Positions 32,301-39,172 of a DNA stretch of 39,172 nucleotides are shown piece by piece (the stretch's first letter is position 1; every line of letters begins with the position of its first letter). The notes below the pieces were generated by a model. The model saw nothing but the letters and a program-made list of their open reading frames with translations. It ran no database searches and was not told the DNA's origin. This DNA comes from DAXETY01 sp051155755 (GTDB lineage: Bacteria; Desulfobacterota; Desulfobacteria; Desulfobacterales; SG8-13). The stretch is from positions 1-39,172 of the forward strand of contig DAXETY010000093.1 of assembly GCA_051155755.1 (NCBI GenBank), given 5' to 3'. The position numbers were made by a program, and so were the translations under genes.

Positions 32301-34159
32301 GTTAAGCCGTCGCGGGGCATGTCCCCGGTGTGAAGGCGGTCGGCCCGGCTCATCGCGTCCAGCAAGGCAATCAACTGCGCGCTCTGAAGGCCGGCGAATT
32401 CGAAATCGACCGTGTCGATGGTATCGGCGGGCGTGCCCCACCACTGGCGGTTGTCGTTTACCGTGGCAAAGGTGACCCCGATGAGGGCGGCCAGGGCGCT
32501 GACCTCCCCGCCCAGAGCGGGTCGATCCGGCAGGTGGCTCTGCCAGGTCCGCAGCCGGCTCGGGCGGAGGGTGTCACGATACAGGGGCGTCTCGGCGTCC
32601 AGGGCTTCGGCGCCCCGGCGCAGCACGTCGTCCAGCAGGCTGTATTCAGGGGTGCGGTTGACCCGGTCGCGCAGATCGTGGAGAAAGCCGTAATTGAAGG
32701 CACCGAAACCGTCTCCGCCGCTCGACAGGTGCAGGGAAACCACCGCTGCAATATCCAGCGACCTTGCCAGGGAACGGAACTGCCGGGCACTGCGCAGCAC
32801 CTCGAGATCCGTTTCGGCATCGGCCACAATGCTGCGATGGTCGTCCAGGGCCTTGGGAATCAACGCCTGGATGGCGTTTTTCTCTTCGGTGCCGACGGTG
32901 GCCAGCGAAGTGGCCCAGCTCAAACGCCGCAGGAGGGTGCGCTCTCGTACCAACGGTTCGAGCACGGCGGGATCCGCCTGACCGCCACTTTCCAGTCGCA
33001 GTCGCATCAAACGACGCGAAAGCGTATCGACCTCGGTTTTGATGCGGTCGTTGACGGCATCCAGCAGGGCTTTGCCGTTTCGAGCCGGGCCGTTTTCAAG
33101 CCCGCGGATGTAGGCATCGACACCGGTGCGCCGCACCTGCTCGAGCAAGGCGATGGCCGCCTCGGCATCTTCGAGGGTATGCTGCAGATCCTTCTGCTGA
33201 TCGCGCATGTCCTTCGAACGGCTGGCAATGCTCCAGATGGCCTCGCGCATGCCGGCCAGCGTCTGCGCATGGCCGCCGGCGGCAACCAGCAATACGGAAC
33301 GCCCCGGCGGATTGCGAACCAGGAAACGGGCCAACTCCAGCAGGGTCGCCACGCTCAGGGCTTCGTCGGCCCCGGGCGCCATGCCGGGCACCAGGGCCCG
33401 GTTGTCGTAAAAGGCTTCGACGATGAGCAGCTCTTCGGCCAGATCGGGATCGGCGCCCGGTATCAGGCCATAAATGTTTTCGGCCCACACTTCGTTCCAG
33501 AAAACCCGCGAGAAAACCCGCACTTCGCCCGCCACCACGCCTTGTTCGGCGCGTTCGAATGACCCGAACTGCTGCCGCAAAGCGGCTTCGTCAATGCGAA
33601 AGCGGGGGAACTGGACCGGAGAAAGCTCGAATTTGTCTTCATAGAGCATTTTGCGGGACCGGCCCGGATCGACGTAGATCACGGCCCGGGCGCCCAGGTT
33701 GGCGGCATGCAGCCAATGCTTGCGGGAGTCCAAATCCATCAGAATGACCGCGCCTTGCACCGGCTTGCCGTTGAAGTCCGGCAACCGGCCCGGGCCGACG
33801 TAAACCAGCGGCCCGGAAAGTCCTTCCGGATCCACGGTCTGGGGGGTGATGGCGTTGAGCAGCACCGGCCGGATTTCCAGGTTTTGCCCTCGATCGGGCA
33901 GAAACAGCCGGCTGCCTTCGTGACGCATCACCGGAGTTACGAAGCGCTGTCTGCCCACCTCCCGCAGGCCGAGGTCTTCGAACTGCGCCTGGATATAATC
34001 CGCCGCCGCACGGTTTCCGGCCGTACCGGTACTGCGGTCGCCGAAGGCGGCCAGGCGCTGAACATCCGCTTGGAGTCGTTCTCGACTGGTTTCGGCCCCT
34101 GCCGGTCCCGCGTAAAAGCAAAGGGTGCTGATCAAAAGCAATCGTGTGATTGTTTTCAA
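29312..34159 (-). CDS. Giant fusion: degenerate M28-peptidase-like domain plus FtsX-type permease
   Basis: About 1,615 residues. A signal-like N-terminal helix (TRLLLISTLCFYAGPAGA) leads to a PA-like insert (GPLVYVGPGRLPDF) and an M28-peptidase-like core near residues 235-310. Here the usual zinc ligands are largely lost: the expected His of HxD is F250 (EAFYDN) and the EE pair is replaced by GGH (H297). Membrane helices begin near residue 900. An FtsX-like segment follows (NLRRRRLRTILTC), and the last helices end near 1425, with the motif SVYERKREIGIYTSVGLAPSHV. A C-terminal soluble tail of about 190 residues follows. The start is inferred to be TTG at 34159; the frame is open to 34306, but that part covers octamer repeats and looks non-coding. 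It is the likely permease partner of the ATPase at 34488-35225. Confidence 0.8.
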   Translation of the reverse strand: MKTITRLLLISTLCFYAGPAGAETSRERLQADVQRLAAFGDRSTGTAGNRAAADYIQAQFEDLGLREVGRQRFVTPVMRHEGSRLFLPDRGQNLEIRPVLLNAITPQTVDPEGLSGPLVYVGPGRLPDFNGKPVQGAVILMDLDSRKHWLHAANLGARAVIYVDPGRSRKMLYEDKFELSPVQFPRFRIDEAALRQQFGSFERAEQGVVAGEVRVFSRVFWNEVWAENIYGLIPGADPDLAEELLIVEAFYDNRALVPGMAPGADEALSVATLLELARFLVRNPPGRSVLLVAAGGHAQTLAGMREAIWSIASRSKDMRDQQKDLQHTLEDAEAAIALLEQVRRTGVDAYIRGLENGPARNGKALLDAVNDRIKTEVDTLSRRLMRLRLESGGQADPAVLEPLVRERTLLRRLSWATSLATVGTEEKNAIQALIPKALDDHRSIVADAETDLEVLRSARQFRSLARSLDIAAVVSLHLSSGGDGFGAFNYGFLHDLRDRVNRTPEYSLLDDVLRRGAEALDAETPLYRDTLRPSRLRTWQSHLPDRPALGGEVSALAALIGVTFATVNDNRQWWGTPADTIDTVDFEFAGLQSAQLIALLDAMSRADRLHTGDMPRDGLTEVLGRAQFLRQGELFPDQPAPGTVIMAFQGPARYYAIVDAMGRFHFKGVATAKLTQHKVIVEGYRFHPRSGEVVWAINKPETGKSAYRLKIRRSSAETDLVIFGCKETSIFNLLEPRSFDYMTRIQLIDARREASPTRYWWSRIDTRSSVIASVYLEPGTRLKMTLSDSVLNKKLLLLNASEENPTGSGYLVDDWPQLHRTDFKVARDMWALLGPRIRNLEKHGIYNQRISAMHEQGMQSLNIARNALEARRYDLFAEAATRSWALAARVYNDVEKTQKDVLFGVLFYIALFVPFAFCLERLLFSFTNINKRIVAFFVILLALIAVIYNVHPAFRLAYSPTVVILAFLIMGLSLVVTLIIYFRFEEEMTRLQRRARQMKAAEVGRWKAFTAAFLLGVSNLRRRRLRTILTCATLIILTFTVMSFTTVKSIRHHARMQYQPQAPYQGFLFKNFNWTDLPPEAHGTIANYFEDRGTAAPRVWLENEDRTRPVYVPIQRNQRTFAARGLIGLSHEEAGVTGLDRILVGGRWLAPDEDYAILLPERMAGELGIDPRRPEGARVRIWGTEFDVVGVFSGRELAGFADLDGEPPTPVTFPTEVTLEMTEAEMEAMESGQDVQIFQSRYQHVDGELTVIVPFQTLLSMGGRLKAVAARPPAGNVDPKMAESLADRFGLIIFAGEPDGVFLYHASDTMSYSGVPNVLIPLIISVFIVLNTMIGSVYERKREIGIYTSVGLAPSHVSFLFIAEALAFAVLSVVLGYLLAQTTAAFFAGTGLWSGITVNYSSMAGVGAMVLVILVVLVSVIYPSRVAADIAIPDVNRSWKLPEAKDNRLDITLPFLMNFREHLSIGGFLLEHFEGHQDISHGLFSAGGIDFSLASCRIPGAGEGATGDAEMIQLSTNIWLAPFDFGIMQQVSLEFCEAVDDPGFLEIRVRLERLAGEANAWRRINKAFLHDLRKQLLIWRSLDKPSKAHYEELMIARARERNIDLQQHLEMEASG

Positions 34160-34195
34160 AATGATTCTTTGATGGCGGACGTCCGATGGGACGAA

Positions 34196-34235
34196 ATTGA
34201 AACGGCGACGGGGAGACACGGCGAAACGGCGAAAA
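34196..34235. repeat. Octamer repeat cluster (5 units, complement orientation)
   Basis: ATTGAAAC, GGCGACGG, GGAGACAC, GGCGAAAC and GGCGAAAA in exact 8-nt phase. It lies just upstream of the start inferred for the giant fusion gene, which argues that this stretch is not coding. The 328-nt spacer 34160-34487 also contains a second cluster and otherwise shows no gene. Confidence 0.65.
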
Positions 34236-34393
34236 AAACCAAAGACCCCCTGAGCCGTATTTTGTTCTAAACGCCGGTTGATCCGTTTTGCTTGATGCAT
34301 AGCCATTGGAGGCAGAATTCCATGGTTGTCTTGTGATGGTTTTATCGAGCGGGTCGCAGTCCTTCAGTCCCCGAATGTTCTCCGATTCCGTAT

Positions 34394-34433
34394 AAATCGC
34401 CGATTCACCCGCTCGCCGTTTCGCCGTTTCTGC
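34394..34433. repeat. Octamer repeat cluster (5 units)
   Basis: AAATCGCC, GATTCACC, CGCTCGCC, GTTTCGCC and GTTTCTGC in 8-nt phase, opposite in orientation to the cluster at 34196-34235. It lies between the ATPase stop and the giant permease gene. Confidence 0.65.
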
Positions 34434-34487
34434 AACAATTCCCCTTTCCATTTCCTGGATCCGACGATAATTTCTTGCTTCAGTATC

Positions 34488-35225
34488 TCACTGGCGCTCT
34501 CCGATGCCTCCCAGCGAAATGGACAGCTCTTCGCGATCCTCGATCTTGTCCACCCGTCCGTCGCGGATCCAGACCACCTGGTCGGAGACATTGAGCATCT
34601 TGAAATCGTGGGTGGCGGATATCACGGTCACACCGCGTTCGCGACTGAGGTTTTTCAACAATGTGATGATCTCTTCGCCGGTGTTTAGATCGAGGTTGCC
34701 GGTGGGTTCATCGGCCAGTATGATCGCCGGATCGTTGGCCAGTGCGCGCGCCACGGCCACCCGCTGCTGCTGTCCGCCGGAGAGCTCCGAGGGTTTGTGC
34801 TGGAAGCGCTCTTCCAGGCCGACCAGCGCCAGCAGCTGCAGACCCTTTTGGGTGGCTTCATCGCCGCCCATTCCGGCAAACGTCATGGGCAGCGTTACGT
34901 TCTCCAATGCAGTCATGACCTGGATCAGGTTGAAGGTCTGAAATATATACCCGATTTTGCGACAGCGCAGCCAGGCGAGCTCGTAAGCATCCAGCTGAGC
35001 GATATCCACCTCGTCGATGAAGACCTTTCCGGCCGTCGGCTTGTCCAGTCCGCCGATCATGTTAAACAATGTGCTCTTGCCGGAACCCGAGGGGCCCATG
35101 ATGGAAATGTAATTTCCTTCGGCGATCTCCAAATCGACCCCCTTCAGGGCCTCGACTTCGAGTTTGCCAAGCTTGAACTTCTTGGTCACGTTGGACACGC
35201 GGACGATGTTGTGTTTTTCGTTCAT
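34488..35225 (-). CDS. ABC transporter ATP-binding protein (LolD/MacB type)
   Basis: A 245-residue ATPase of the LolD/MacB/FtsE class. Walker A GPSGSGKST, Q-loop region IFQTFNLIQVMTALENV, signature LSGGQQQRVAVARA, Walker B IILADEPTGNLD and the H-loop SATHDF are all present. The MacB/LolD hallmarks IGGLDKPT and GNLD are clear. Such ATPases energise FtsX-like permeases that export lipoproteins, peptides or toxins. It lies between two FtsX-like genes and probably serves both. ATG 35225 is preferred over a TTG at 35231; GGCGG lies upstream. Confidence 0.95.
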   Translation of the reverse strand: MNEKHNIVRVSNVTKKFKLGKLEVEALKGVDLEIAEGNYISIMGPSGSGKSTLFNMIGGLDKPTAGKVFIDEVDIAQLDAYELAWLRCRKIGYIFQTFNLIQVMTALENVTLPMTFAGMGGDEATQKGLQLLALVGLEERFQHKPSELSGGQQQRVAVARALANDPAIILADEPTGNLDLNTGEEIITLLKNLSRERGVTVISATHDFKMLNVSDQVVWIRDGRVDKIEDREELSISLGGIGERQ

Positions 35226-35328
35226 GGGCAAATACCGCCAAGATTCGATAAATCCGGTTCCTTCATCATCAAAGTGAAAATATATTCAAATCTTTTTAAT
35301 TTGGTATTGTTAGAAAGGCAATCATTCC

Positions 35329-35364
35329 GTTCGAACCAATGAAACCAATTGAACCAATTGAACC
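35329..35364. repeat. 9-nt tandem repeat (AATTGAACC, four units)
   Basis: GTTCGAACC, AATGAAACC, AATTGAACC and AATTGAACC, in exact 9-nt phase. It is a different period from the octamer clusters, and one such cluster lies 33 nt further on in the same intergenic gap. Confidence 0.7.
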
Positions 35365-35396
35365 GATGCTTTCAATCCGGTGTGCTGCAACCAAAT

Positions 35397-35436
35397 CGTT
35401 CGCCGTTTCGCCGCATCGTCCTTTCGCCGATTCCAT
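35397..35436. repeat. Octamer repeat cluster (5 units)
   Basis: CGTTCGCC, GTTTCGCC, GCATCGTC, CTTTCGCC and GATTCCAT in 8-nt phase, ending 2 nt before the stop codon of the short permease gene. Confidence 0.65.
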
Positions 35437-35438
35437 GT

Positions 35439-36119
35439 TTACTCCTCCACCCGCATGGCATCCACCGGCTGCATCCGGGCTGCGACGACTGCCGGGTACA
35501 GGACGCCGAGCAGACTGAGCAGGAATCCGACACCGGTGGCGAACAGCACGGAGACCACCACCCCCGGCCAGGAAAGATGAACCAGGGACTGGGTTCCGAA
35601 CGCCAGCAGTGAATTCAACAGCGAAAAAACGGCGCCGGCCAACGCACCGGCAACGCCGCCGACAATGCCCTGCATGCCGGCCTCCATCACGAACAGCCGC
35701 AGAATGAAGCGATCCAAAGCGCCGAGGCACTTCATGGTTCCGATTTCCCGAAAGCGCTCGGTGACCGCCATCAACTGTGCATTGATAATGCCCACCACAC
35801 AGACCACCAGAGACAGAATGACAATCCAGCGCTGCTTGGCCGTAGAAGCCACCGAGGTATCCGTCGGGCCGATGTCGTAACCGGCCTGGATCAGTGTCTC
35901 GCGCAGCGCGGGGCTGCCGCTGCGAAGCATGCCATCGGCCACATCGGTGCCGACCCGGGTAAAACTCAGAAAAGATACCGCCAGAATCAGGCTCAGGGTG
36001 GTGATCAGGGAACGGAAAAATCGGACTTTAATGTTTTTGAAAGCGATCTCCAGCGACTTTCCCAACGGCAGCACGATCAGCCTTTCCACGCGATCGACGG
36101 TATTCATTGGGATGGCCAT
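35439..36119 (-). CDS. Short FtsX-like ABC permease
   Basis: A 226-residue permease with four hydrophobic helices. The first is near the N-terminus (SLITTLSLILAVSFLSF) and the other three are C-terminal, ending with LYPAVVAARMQPVDAMR, the FtsX-family hallmark. ERFREIGTMKCLGALDRF, after the second helix, matches the conserved cytoplasmic coupling segment. The periplasmic domain between helices 1 and 2 is only about 50 residues, much smaller than in MacB or LolC. ATG 36119 follows AAGGATCCTCCC; the frame is open to 36239. It heads the minus-strand operon and is 213 nt before the ATPase gene. Confidence 0.88.
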   Translation of the reverse strand: MAIPMNTVDRVERLIVLPLGKSLEIAFKNIKVRFFRSLITTLSLILAVSFLSFTRVGTDVADGMLRSGSPALRETLIQAGYDIGPTDTSVASTAKQRWIVILSLVVCVVGIINAQLMAVTERFREIGTMKCLGALDRFILRLFVMEAGMQGIVGGVAGALAGAVFSLLNSLLAFGTQSLVHLSWPGVVVSVLFATGVGFLLSLLGVLYPAVVAARMQPVDAMRVEE

Positions 36120-36400
36120 GGGAGGATCCTTTTCGAAGTCGGCTTTTACATCAAACGCAATGGATATCAAAAAACCGCCCGGCGCTGGGGATGCGGCTGC
36201 GGTAGGCGGACTGCGCTTCAAATGGGAAAGAGGTAACACATAAACCCGCCCCTATCAAGGCCGAGCCCCGTAAAGCCGGCGGCGGCCCGTTTTTTTTCGC
36301 TACCGGATTAAGGTGGATGAGATCGTAAAAAGGCCTACATGAGCGGCGATTGAGGATTTTCGGTATCAAGACGATGGGAAGCACGTAATGACGGGACTTT
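36120..36400. other. Intergenic spacer without visible gene
   Basis: This 281-nt stretch lies between the glycosyltransferase stop and the permease start on the same strand. I see no gene, repeat unit or consensus promoter in it. The promoter for the seven-gene operon should lie here. Confidence 0.5.
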
Positions 36401-37579
36401 TTAGGAGATCCCCGATCCCCGAATCAACTCGGCGGTCCGGGCCGCACCGTTCAAATCAACCGCTGGCCTCGGGGACGGCGTGTTTTGTAGACAGCGCCGA
36501 ATGGCGGCCGCCATCTTGGCGGGCTGCAGATCGGATTCGGCCAGGACCTGCAGGGCGCCCCTGTCGGCCAGTTTACGGGCCCGCAGACCCTGTTCGCGGT
36601 CGCCCGGATAGGGCCACACCAGCGCGGGCACGCCGGTGGCCAGAATGTTCATGCAGGTGTTGTAACCGGCCATGCTCAACGAAAGATCGGCGCCTGCCAG
36701 CAAAGAAAGAAATTCACCGCTGAATCGTTTCACGGAAATCCGATCACCGGCAAACGACTGCAGCCGCGCAAACTCCGCATCGGGCATAAAGGGTCCGGTA
36801 AAAACCTGCAATCGAATCTTGCGCCCGAAGTCGAAGGCGGCCACACACTCCAGCAAGGGCTCCAGCAAAACGATGCCGGCCTTCCCCCCGCCGGCGCTGG
36901 CCACGATTCGAAATTCGTCTCCGGCGATAACCGGTCGGGATGCCTGCGCATCGCCGGTGCCCGGGGGCGGAACCTGGGCCACGTACCCGGTGTAGATCAC
37001 CGGCAACTTAAGGTCGGCGACGCGGGAAAAAGTATCGTCAAGCCTGACCAGATTTGGATCGGCGTGAACCAACAGCCCGTCGAACCAACGGTTCAGCGTG
37101 CGCACCACCCGCTCTTCGTAGACGGTCGAATCGCTTTTCTCCACCAGGATGTCGCGCAGGCTGCAGTAAACCCGGCTGGGCGGCAGGGAACCCTTGCGGA
37201 TGTCTTCCAGCACCGGGTCGAGTTCGAACCGAAAAGCCTTGCGGCCGAAGGGATAAAGCTCGATCACCGTCACCGCCGGGGCCTCCCGGCGAAAGAGTTC
37301 GGGCAGCATTCGGCGGCGCTCGGATTTCACCGCCGCCAGCGAACGGGCGCCGTCGACCGGAAAAAGGCCGTCGTAGTTGCGGTCGGTCATCAAACCCGGC
37401 AGATGAAATTCACGCACGTGCGGCGGCAGTGCCACGTTTACCGGCGGTCCCCCGGTAACCAGAATCACCTCGTTGTCCGCCAGCGCCCGGCAGATCTCCA
37501 ACGCCCGGAAAAAATGGCCCAGGCCCCAGATGTGTTGGCAATAGTATATGATCTTCAACGTTTTTACCTGATCCGACAT
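36401..37579 (-). CDS. GT28/MurG-like glycosyltransferase
   Basis: A 392-residue GT-B-fold protein. The N-terminus IIYYCQHIWGLGHFFRALEICRAL has the glycine-rich loop and GHxxR pattern of the GT28 family. The C-terminal domain carries the donor-binding segment (ADLSLSMAGYNTCMNILATGVPALVWPY, with its SMAGYNT turn) and a following EQGLRARKLADRGAL helix. MurG and UGT enzymes share this arrangement. The donor is probably a UDP-sugar and the acceptor is unknown. No membrane helix is seen. The ribosome binding site is weak. It is 281 nt upstream of the permease operon on the same strand but may be independent. Confidence 0.82.
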   Translation of the reverse strand: MSDQVKTLKIIYYCQHIWGLGHFFRALEICRALADNEVILVTGGPPVNVALPPHVREFHLPGLMTDRNYDGLFPVDGARSLAAVKSERRRMLPELFRREAPAVTVIELYPFGRKAFRFELDPVLEDIRKGSLPPSRVYCSLRDILVEKSDSTVYEERVVRTLNRWFDGLLVHADPNLVRLDDTFSRVADLKLPVIYTGYVAQVPPPGTGDAQASRPVIAGDEFRIVASAGGGKAGIVLLEPLLECVAAFDFGRKIRLQVFTGPFMPDAEFARLQSFAGDRISVKRFSGEFLSLLAGADLSLSMAGYNTCMNILATGVPALVWPYPGDREQGLRARKLADRGALQVLAESDLQPAKMAAAIRRCLQNTPSPRPAVDLNGAARTAELIRGSGIS

Positions 37580-37613
37580 TCTGAAGATTTACCGCCCGAC
37601 AGGACCCCATGAT

Positions 37614-37653
37614 AATGAATCGGCGACAGGGCGAATCGGCGAACCGGCGTTCA
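37614..37653. repeat. Octamer repeat cluster (complement orientation)
   Basis: AATGAATC, GGCGACAG, GGCGAATC, GGCGAACC and GGCGTTCA in 8-nt phase. The last unit overlaps the stop codon of the four-helix-bundle gene. Confidence 0.6.
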
Positions 37654-38031
37654 ACGAATGAGCCATTTCGGCGCATCTATGATCATCCGTACAATTTGAC
37701 CCATGATCTTGTCGTAGAGATCATCCAATTCGGAAGACGATGAAGAGTTCAGATAACCGCATTCCTTGGCGAATTCAATCCAAACCTGAGTTTCGCAGGC
37801 TTCGCTTTCCGCATCGCTCAGTTTTGCGATAAATGCGGCCCGATATCGTCTCTTTCTCCACGCCTCGGCCAGGTTAACGCATACGGATCTTGATGACTTT
37901 CGAATCTGATCGACCAGAGAGTATTTTTCTTCCGAAGGAAAGCTCTTGGTCAATCGAAAAATCTCCATTGCGGCACCGAAGGCGTTCTTAAAAACCGACA
38001 GGTCTTTATAATTCGATATCTTATCTGCCAT
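37651..38031 (-). CDS. Four-helix-bundle protein (S23/IVS-type)
   Basis: A 126-residue helical protein of the four-helix-bundle family first described in 23S rRNA intervening sequences. Typical motifs are YKDLSVFKNAF, LVDQIRKSSRSVCVNLAEAW and ESEACETQVWIEFAKECGYL. Members occur as stand-alone genes in many genomes and their function is unknown. GAGGTGAA directly precedes the ATG at 38031. There is no rRNA nearby, so it is a free-standing copy. Confidence 0.9.
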   Translation of the reverse strand: MADKISNYKDLSVFKNAFGAAMEIFRLTKSFPSEEKYSLVDQIRKSSRSVCVNLAEAWRKRRYRAAFIAKLSDAESEACETQVWIEFAKECGYLNSSSSSELDDLYDKIMGQIVRMIIDAPKWLIR

Positions 38032-38090
38032 TTCACCTCTCCGTCCCGGATTCCCAATCCGTTCGTTACCGTATATTTCGTCGTCGAACC

Positions 38091-38258
38091 GTTTCGCTCA
38101 TTCGCTCATTCGCCCTTTCGCCCTTTCGCCGTTTCACCGTTTCGCCCATTCGCCGTTTCGATGTCTCGCTCTGTCGCCGTTGCGCTGTTTCGCCCTTTCG
38201 CCGTGTCAACGTCTCGCCGCTGCGCCGTCTCGCCCATTCGCCGTTTCGCCGTTTCAGC
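38091..38258. repeat. Octamer tandem array (21 units)
   Basis: 21 consecutive 8-nt units run in unbroken phase, consensus GTTTCGCC. Exact or near units include CATTCGCC, CTTTCGCC and GTCTCGCC; the most divergent are GTGTCAAC, GTTTCGAT and GCTGCGCC. It fills most of the gap between the four-helix-bundle gene and the phosphatase stop, overlapping the latter by 5 nt. It is the largest member of the dispersed octamer family. Confidence 0.85.
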
Positions 38259-38898
38259 CGCCATCGGCATCCGGCAGCTTCACACCGTGCAGCGCTTCAA
38301 CTGCCAGCGTGTCTTCCCGTACGATCAGCCAGTGCAGCCAATAGCCTTTGCGGAGCGCCTTCGGCTCACCGGGCAGGAAGTCACGCTCCAGCAAATCGTA
38401 GACCAGCGCCTTGATCACCCCTTCGTGGGTTACCACCAGGATGGTCCGGCCCGGCCAGCGGAGGGCGGCTTCCAGCAGGGCACGGCGGCTGCGGTTCCTG
38501 AGTCGGCGCCGATCCTCTCCGCCCGGGGGGCAGAAGTCCCAACCGGCTTTTTCCTGTGCTTCGAGTTGCCGGCCGGAATCCCGGCGCAAATCAGCCACGG
38601 TCTGTCCCACCCACCGGCCCCAGTCCTGCTCCCGCAGGCGTTCATCCAGGTGTTCGGGCAAAGAAAGCGCCCGGTTCAAAATCCGGGCCGTGGACCGGGC
38701 CCGTTCCAGGTTGCTGCTCAAAATCAGGTCCCAGTGCATACCCGTAAGAATCCCGGCCCATTCGGCGGCCTGTTTCCGGCCGGTCTCCGCAAGCGGGGTG
38801 TCGGTCCGGCCCTGAATGCGCTTTTCTTGGTTCCAGGCCGTCTGGGCATGCCGCAGAATACCGAAGCGGGTTGCATTTTCTCTCGATGGGTTCGGCAT
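38254..38898 (-). CDS. Histidine phosphatase family protein (phosphoglycerate mutase-like)
   Basis: A 214-residue histidine phosphatase. The phosphohistidine motif appears as LRHAQT (H17; the common form is RHGET). The conserved TPLAETGRKQA follows, then SSNLERARSTARIL, LREQDWGRWVG with its Glu, and VVTHEGVIKAL with the second His. This layout fits CobC- or GpmB-like phosphatases, and the substrate is unknown. No strong ribosome binding site precedes 38898. The stop overlaps the octamer array. Confidence 0.9.
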   Translation of the reverse strand: MPNPSRENATRFGILRHAQTAWNQEKRIQGRTDTPLAETGRKQAAEWAGILTGMHWDLILSSNLERARSTARILNRALSLPEHLDERLREQDWGRWVGQTVADLRRDSGRQLEAQEKAGWDFCPPGGEDRRRLRNRSRRALLEAALRWPGRTILVVTHEGVIKALVYDLLERDFLPGEPKALRKGYWLHWLIVREDTLAVEALHGVKLPDADGG

Positions 38899-39172
38899 GG
38901 ATACGCGATCACCGTGTGTTATGTTGTTGAGAAAGGGTTCGAATCGATGCTATCGACACCCGTATATATCAATCCAGTTTGCGTCGACGTGCCGTCGGCC
39001 GGTTGCAGCGCAGCAAAGTCCGTCGATTCGATTGGAAGAATGTTGCTTCAGTGAAACAGCACCGTGCCGCAGTTCTCCATCCCGGCCGAGATCTCGCGAG
39101 AGGCGAGCCGGGTTCCAGGATCTCTTTGAAACCATTATGACCGGAACGCAATCAAAAAACGGTAAGGATCGG
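38899..39172. other. Window-end intergenic region
   Basis: These 274 nt contain no complete gene that I can support. An ATG at 39137 opens a plus-strand frame running to the window edge (12 codons, MTGTQSKNGKDR). It has no clear ribosome binding site and could be the start of a next gene. Confidence 0.35.

Noticed and set aside
34160..34306. N-terminal extension of the giant fusion protein to an ATG at 34306
   Set aside because: It would translate an octamer repeat cluster and place the signal-like helix 50 residues in; a TTG just before that helix is more plausible.
38091..38258. Octamer array as a CRISPR array
   Set aside because: The units are 8 nt with no unique spacers and no cas genes nearby.
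39137..39172. Possible start of a next gene at the window edge
   Set aside because: Only 12 codons are visible and there is no ribosome binding site, so it cannot be supported as a CDS.

Overview
The window looks like a chromosomal segment of a Desulfobacterota (deltaproteobacterial, Desulfosarcina-like) bacterium. This is an inference from gene content: a class III PHA synthase pair (PhaC plus PhaE), tandem small phasins, methylmalonyl-CoA epimerase, a sigma-54 activator, several stress-type phosphatases, and very large membrane proteins. No rRNA gene or other taxonomic marker is present, so the assignment is tentative. I saw no tRNA, CRISPR array, transposase or prophage gene.

Region 1 (1-13.2 kb) is a polyhydroxyalkanoate (PHA) and short-chain acyl-CoA island. 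It holds a PAS/sigma-54 activator, a fused acyl-CoA transferase, a short-chain dehydrogenase, a MaoC-type enoyl-CoA hydratase (PhaJ type), the regulator PhaR and two tandem phasins behind a strong sigma-70 promoter. An unusual long PhaC-like protein with a small coiled-coil partner follows. A minus-strand operon then carries a NifU-like protein, methylmalonyl-CoA epimerase, PhaE, class III PhaC and a double-GAF protein. Together these genes can activate acids to CoA thioesters, make (R)-3-hydroxyacyl-CoA, polymerise it and coat the granules.

Region 2 (13.3-15.8 kb) is tgt-queA (queuosine tRNA modification) and a DUF2065 protein.

Region 3 (15.9-23.9 kb) is a signalling cluster. It has two membrane-bound SpoIIE/PP2C phosphatases, an RsbW-type kinase and a STAS antagonist, i.e. 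a partner-switching set. Among them lie an ABC exporter with an oversized nucleotide-binding domain and an overlapping cyclic-nucleotide-binding protein. The first phosphatase has an in-frame TGA just upstream of its start, preceded by what looks like a lost first membrane helix.

Region 4 (24.0-36.1 kb, minus strand) is the best candidate for an undescribed system. Seven genes in apparent operon order encode a short FtsX-like permease, an ABC ATPase, a ~1,615-residue protein joining a degenerate M28-peptidase-like domain to an FtsX permease, two large polytopic proteins (OPT/DUF6785-like), an unrecognised protein and a PqqD-like protein.

Region 5 (36.4-39.2 kb) has a GT28/MurG-like glycosyltransferase, a four-helix-bundle (S23-type) protein and a histidine phosphatase.

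A striking non-coding theme is an 8-nt phased repeat (consensus GTTTCGCC or its complement) at seven loci, all intergenic or just touching a gene end. The largest is a 21-unit array at 38091-38258. Two long inverted-repeat elements built on GTCCGTTGTC and a 9-nt tandem repeat add to this.
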